Part shown: piece after piece, positions 59,504-64,000 of the stretch | How positions within the stretch are numbered: position 1 is the first letter of the stretch | How the letters are laid out: each line of letters starts with the position of its first letter | NCBI GenBank assembly: GCA_018389105.1 | Contig: JACATO010000591.1 | Coordinates: forward strand, 3,195,001-3,259,000 | Direction: 5' to 3' | Origin: Nautilus pompilius | Lineage: Eukaryota > Mollusca > Cephalopoda > Nautilida > Nautilidae | Length of the DNA stretch: 64,000 bases | Translations under genes and position numbers: made by a program | The notes under the pieces: generated by a model | Databases searched by the model: none | What the model was told of the DNA's origin: nothing | What the model saw: only the letters and a program-made list of their open reading frames with translations

Positions 59504-61485
59504 CAGGGGTCACCAAACATTTTTCACAGTGGGCCGGATAACTGAAAGAATGACGAGCGCAGGCCGCATAATCATTCTGTTCAATACTTGCAAGCCAGAA
59601 CGAAAGCTCTGGGAAAAAAGACGAAACACTAAGTTTAGCATTCCATGTTAATCATGGGTGAGTGGCGTCCAATGCACAAAAAACAAAGACAACCAACATA
59701 TTTATTTACTAAAAAGTTATCAAAGAAGGTGACGTTAGCAAAAATATAGTTACATCAGACCTAGTGTGCACATATCCGAATCTCACAAACTAAGCAGCAA
59801 AAAAGGTTAGTGAGATTTGTGAAACTGACGTTTGGCTTTCAAGATATCATCAATATTTGGTTTGGAATTGCTGCATCCAATCAAGAGAATTGCTTTCAAA
59901 TGTTCATCAGTCAATCTCGTTCGATGTGTTGACTTCACATACTTCATTTTTGAAGATGTTTGCTCACAGACATAAGTTGTTCCAAACAATGATGCCATAC
60001 CAGTGGCAAATTTCTTCAACTTCGGAAACTCAACATCAGGTAAGAAGCGGTAAAATTCAACAAGTTTTCCTTCTCTGTGCTTCCCTTTCAACAAGTCATT
60101 TGCTTGCAAATCAATGAGCTCCAACTGTAGTTCAAATGGCACATCATCAAGGTTATAATCAAACGGATTCTGGAACAGAAGAATGTCACTCACAATTCTC
60201 TTGAGATCTGAAAATCTCTCCAAAAAATGCTTCTTCAAGTCACGAATAATCTTTTTAGGAAAATCGAGGTTGACATCTTCAGCAATTGTAGCGCAAAACT
60301 CTTTGAAACAGTGAAAATGAGAGAAGTTTTCTCCTTCCAGTTGTGCTTCAAACAATGACAGCTTTCTCCGAAATCCTTTGATGATTCTGTAGAGATCACA
60401 GACGAGGTTATCCTTTCCCTGAAGTTTCAAGTTCAGTTCATTCATGTGGGGTGTAATGTCGACCAAAAATGACAAGTTTGACAGCCAGGTAGGATCTGAC
60501 AGCTGTGGATCAGCTCTATCTTTTTCAGTGAGAAAAACATCTATTTCGTTTCGGAGCTTGTAAAAACAAAGCAGGACTTTACCGCAGCTGAGCCACCTCA
60601 CTGCTGTGTGATAAGGCAAGCCAACTCTTCCGTTATCTGAAAGTCCAAATTGACACCACGAATGAACACAAGAAGTTGTGACGTACTCGAGAGATCAGTA
60701 GACTCATCCAGCGCCAGAGAATACCACAACAAGTTCCTAGCTTTCTCGCGTATCTGTAGCACTATGGTCTCTCCAAGTTCTCCTGTTCTCCGCACAAATG
60801 AACTTGCCGAAAGGCTGATACTTCCAAACAAATCGGCTTTCTCAGGACACAAGTCATTTGCTGCTTCCATCATACATTCCTTGATGAAGTTGCCATCAGT
60901 AAACGGTTTTCCTCGCTCTGCCAACTTATGCACTATTTTGTAACTTGTACGAGTGACAGATTCATTTTCAGCAAACTTTCCCATGAAGAGATTTCTTTGA
61001 GTTTCTAAACCACGTTTCATGGACTCATATTTCTCAGAGCGTAACTTTCCAGAAAACTTTGAATATGTTGATAGATGTTTTGTTTCATAGTGACGCCGAA
61101 GATTGTACTCTTTCAAAACGGCAACAATTTCGCTGCATACCATGCAACTAGCTTTCTGGTCCTTTGTTTCCACAAAGAAGTACTTTACTCCCCATTCTTC
61201 ATTGAAAATGTGACACTCGGCATCACTTTTCTTTTCTTAGTAGCCATAATAAAGGGTGAAGAAAACAGCCTAGAGACCAGCTCGATTAACACCTTGACCG
61301 GGGAATTTTTCTGAGTCTTCTTGTCCATGATGTGTCAATTATCCATGAAAAAATTAAAAAATTTTATTTCACAACATCTCGTGTTCCATCCGTTTTATCA
61401 CGCAAATGCAAGTACCGTTGGCGGGCCTGATGAACTGACGTCGCGGGCCTGATCCGGCCCGCGGGCCGTAGTTTGGTGACCCCTG
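59504..61485 (-). mobile_element. hAT element, GTF2IRD2/Charlie-like, internally deleted
   Basis: 1,982 bases with perfect 15-base terminal inverted repeats CAGGGGTCACCAAAC, followed at both ends by GGGCCGGAT-type sequence. Target duplication of 8 bases with two differences: CACTAGAA (59496-59503) and CATTAGAT (61486-61493). It lies in the intron after exon 34. Long uninterrupted coding stretches and many CpGs show a fairly recent arrival. Confidence 0.95.
59807..61247 (-). pseudogene. hAT transposase, GTF2IRD2-like, missing its middle
   Basis: Starts MATKKRKV at 61247. One base appears lost just after, since AECHIFNEEWGVKYFFVETK continues in another frame. A BED-like finger follows (CMVC, then HYETKH), then LWYSLALDESTDLSSTSQLL with the first catalytic Asp. 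At about 60605 the text jumps from TEELACL to YHTAVRWLSCGKVL. The segment with the second catalytic Asp and the histidine cluster (about 150 residues in relatives) is deleted and the frame shifts. The remaining 270 codons to 59807 are open, including KYVKSTHRTRLTDEHLKAIL at the C-terminus. Two large open pieces, not a working enzyme. Confidence 0.9.
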
Positions 61486-61672
61486 CATTAGATAACAAAA
61501 ATTTAATCAATGTGATTTTTTTTACATTTTCCATGGCATTCTTGTATGTTAAATACAGTTATAGCATTGTTTTTTTGGTTAATGTCAAGTATATTAGAAA
61601 TAATTATACTATTATAGTTGATAGAATTGGTGCATAATCTGGGACACCCTAAAAAGTCCTAGATTAAAGAAT

Positions 61673-61717
61673 TTTCTGGAACATTCTAGAGCTTTCTAGA
61701 AGTTTCTAGAACTTTCA
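61673..61717 (+). promoter_or_regulatory. Heat-shock-element array, nine alternating TTC/GAA units
   Basis: Nine contiguous 5-base units (nTTCn, nGAAn alternating) from 61673 to 61717; eight are exact and one reads GAG. Core text includes TTTCTAGAAGTTTCTAGAAC. This is the arrangement bound by heat shock factor trimers. The array ends 15 bases before a TATA box. Confidence 0.75.
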
Positions 61718-61731
61718 TCCATAAACCAAAG

Positions 61732-61739
61732 TATATAAA
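61732..61739 (+). promoter_or_regulatory. TATA box
   Basis: TATATAAA, 15 bases after the TTC/GAA array and 68 bases before the ATG of the repeat-family ORF. A TCAG-type initiator lies near 61752. The arrangement resembles an hsp promoter. Confidence 0.6.
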
Positions 61740-61806
61740 CCCTGTGCACACTCAGCCCAGTATGAAATAAAAGCATTTAATTTTAAAATTCTGTTATTAG
61801 ATAATA

Positions 61807-63401
61807 ATGGCTACAAATGGAAAATGCAAGCTCTCTGCAGACTCGTTTTGTTATGCTTGTGGATTCTATATTGTCCCAAAGCAAGACATATGATCACTGA
61901 GCAATAAATTTGTAATGGCCTATGAATCATACTTTGGAATGAAGATTTGAGATCAAGATAAAGCATGGGCACACACCATGTGGCTTGTGGAACATGCAGG
62001 TCAGCACTATAAGAATGGCTAAAAGGAGATCATAAAGCAATGACAGTTGCAATCCCTTTTATTTGGCAAGATCTTAAGAATTAAATAGATGACTGTTACT
62101 TTTGTCTAGTGAATGTGTCAAGATTCAGGAACCCCAAAAACCAACATGATATTGCGTATTCAAATATTTAATCATCCATTGCACCAGTTCCACAGCCACA
62201 ATCCAAATCCAAAGAAACAGATTCATCATCAGAAAGTGAAAATTCACCTGTAGATGAAAACTATGATTCTGGCTTAAATTCAAAGCAGCCTCATTTTCCA
62301 AATTAACAAGAACTGGATGACTTAGTACAAGATTTAGTTTTAACAAAATCTAATGCTGAACTTATATCAGGGCTGAAAGAATGGAATCTCTTGGATAGCA
62401 GTTGCAAATGTACATCTTCCTGAAAGAGGCATGAAAAATTCTCAAGATACTTCTCAGTGAATGGCAAATTGTGCTTCTGCAGTGATATTAATAACTTGTT
62501 TTATGAAATGGGTATTGTGCACAATCCTACTGAGTGGTGTCTCTTCATTGACAGTTCGATGAGAAGTCTCAAAACAGTCCTTCACAATGGAAACAAATAT
62601 CCATTGATACCCATTTTCCATTCTGTACATATGAAGGAGGATTATGAAAATGCTAGGTTTCTGCTGGAGACAATTGACTACAAAAAATATAACTAGGATG
62701 TGTGTTGAGATTTTAAGATGATTGGTTTTTTGAAATGACTGCAAGGATGATTCACAAAATACTTGTGCTTTCTCTGTCTTTGAGATAGTCATGCCACACC
62801 ACAACATTACAGATGAAAGGTGTGGCCAGCCAAAGATCAGTTTATTCCTGGGACACAAAATTTTAAATACGAGCCCTTGGTGAGATCAGAAAAAATGCTC
62901 ATGTCTCTACTGCACATAAAACTGGGGCTTGTGAATCAGTTCATTAAAGCTCTTAACACAAAGTGAAGCATTCCAATGCATTCGTGAATTGTTTCCAAAT
63001 CTTTCAAAAGTAAAAGTAAAAGGTGGGATTTTTGTTGTGCTGCAAGTTCCTCAAATCAAAAGAATTAGAAGAAAAGATGTCGGAACAAGAAAAAAGAGCA
63101 CGGAAGACAGTTCGTTTAGTTGTTGAAGATTTCCTGGGAAACAAAAGAAGCAAAAACTATATATAATGAGTATGAAAAGCTTGGATGCAGAATGTCTCTC
63201 AAGCTTCACTTCCTATATTCTCATCTAGATTTCTTCAAAGACAACATGGGAAGTTTCAGTGAAGAGCATGGTGAGAGATTTCACCAAGATATCCTAACAA
63301 TGGAAAAGAGATATCAGGGAAGATGGGATGTCAGAATGATGGGTGAATATATTTGGGGTCTAATTTGTGACGATATTTCAATGCTTAGAAGGAAAACCTG
63401 A
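61807..63401 (+). pseudogene. Decayed copy of an arthropod repeat-encoded protein family
   Basis: Starts MATNGKCKLSADSFCYACGF (a C-x2-C finger-like start), then stops. Recognisable later blocks: NPTEWCLFIDSSMRSLKTVL near 62524, HSVHMKEDYENARFLLETID near 62617, LLHIKLGLVNQFIKALN near 62910, and the end CRMSLKLHFLYSHLDFF followed by EEHGERFHQDILTMEKRYQG near 63260-63320. These blocks recur in multi-copy, unnamed proteins of arthropods and other invertebrates. At least eight stops or shifts. I cannot assign a transposon superfamily, and no terminal repeats are visible. Confidence 0.7.
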
Positions 63402-63854
63402 AAAATTGTGCATTTTTGATTTCTGCAACTGCAATTTAGATTTTTACTGTACTTAAGAATGAAATAAATGTAATGAATAAGCATTTTTCATGAGTTAAAA
63501 TGATAGTTTCTTTTTGGTTTGGGAAAAGTTAGTAAGTTGTACTGTATTATCAGTAATGATGTGTTAAAATGTTTAAAGCAATATTCTGAGTGAAAAACTG
63601 ACACTTTAGAAAAAACAGTGCTATGTTAGTAATCGTCTCATCAAACCTGACCATAACCAATTGAAAATTCGGGATTACTGAGAACTTTTCAAAAATTTGT
63701 TACACGATGTAATGATGAATTATTTGTTTACACTTTTTTTTATGGATGCTGACAGAAGTTGAAAAACAAGTACTGTACTTTGTTTTTCTACAGAACTTTA
63801 CTGCAATGTCTGTAACTGAGTTAGTACTTTTTGTCACAAGTATAATGATGTGTT
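63402..63854. other. Intron 34, end of window
   Basis: No dynein exon found here. An AATAAA at about 63462, 60 bases after the repeat ORF stop, could be its polyadenylation signal. Confidence 0.35.
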
Positions 63855-63897
63855 ATATGTATGTGTTTTCAGTATCTCTCCGAAAACACGCACATAC
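63855..63897. repeat. Stem-loop between two copies of a 13-base palindrome
   Basis: Arms 63855-63870 and 63882-63897 pair at 13 of 16 positions (GTGTTTTC with GAAAACAC perfect) around an 11-base loop. The palindrome AAGTACTGTACTT occurs at 63768-63780 and again at 63898-63910. Function unknown. Confidence 0.5.
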
Positions 63898-64000
63898 AAG
63901 TACTGTACTTTTCCATATGTTACTGAAGTTTCATTCATTTACAAGTAACTTTCCTATTTCTTTTGCTTTTTGGATACTTATATTACTGTTGAAAATTGTA

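Noticed and set aside
62125..62858. Minus-strand ORFs of 73 and 134 codons
   Set aside because: They are antisense to the plus-strand repeat-family blocks and show no motif of their own.
1..64000. Bacterial-type operons, CRISPR arrays or phage defence systems
   Set aside because: Spliced exons, large AT-rich introns and animal transposons show this is metazoan DNA. No spaced direct-repeat array was seen.

Overview
This is animal (eukaryotic) genomic DNA, not bacterial. It is AT-rich, has spliceosomal introns of about 0.2 to 8 kb, and is full of decayed Tc1/mariner, hAT, MULE, LINE and SINE copies. The transposon set and the moderate divergence of the one large gene suggest an invertebrate, perhaps an arthropod such as a chelicerate. 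I cannot fix the species from the sequence alone.

The window is dominated by one plus-strand gene, an axonemal dynein heavy chain of the DNAH3/7/12 group, closest in my reading to DNAH3. I traced 34 coding exons from a candidate start at 3394 to 59453 (5,196 coding bases, 1,732 codons), with compatible splice phases at every junction. The model covers the N-terminal tail, the linker (DHC_N2) region and the whole AAA1 motor module: Walker A GPAGTGKT in exon 29, Walker B CFDEFNR in exon 30, and the MNPGYAGR sensor region in exon 31. The gene is not finished: exon 34 stops before AAA2, and the next exon must lie beyond base 64000. Exon 34 appears to use a GC rather than a GT donor.

Layout: 1-3000 holds a small ORF with one in-frame stop and a Tc1 relic. 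3000-3420 is a CpG-bearing 5' region with candidate exon 1, and exon 2 is at 3625. 3.7-11.8 kb is a long intron with a SINE head, two Tc1 relics, a MULE relic and a CA repeat. 11.8-12.5 kb holds exon 3 and a CpG-rich patch with promoter-like motifs. From about 13 kb onward CpG is strongly depleted and exons 4-34 are spread over AT-rich introns. Intron contents include a Tc1 relic split by a hAT fragment (17.9-19.5 kb), an unidentified intronless pseudogene (19.7-20.1 kb), a pogo/Tigger-like short element (27.1-27.6 kb), a CR1-type LINE relic (29.1-31.9 kb), hAT relics (33.0-33.9 and 37.6-39.4 kb), a complete but broken mariner (35.8-37.1 kb), and several copies of one tRNA-derived SINE.

After exon 34, a well-preserved but internally deleted hAT element (59504-61485) is followed by a decayed copy of an arthropod repeat-protein family (61807-63401). 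That copy is preceded by nine alternating TTC/GAA heat-shock-type units and a TATA box. This, the CpG boundary near 12.5 kb and the GC-AG intron are the observations most worth following up.
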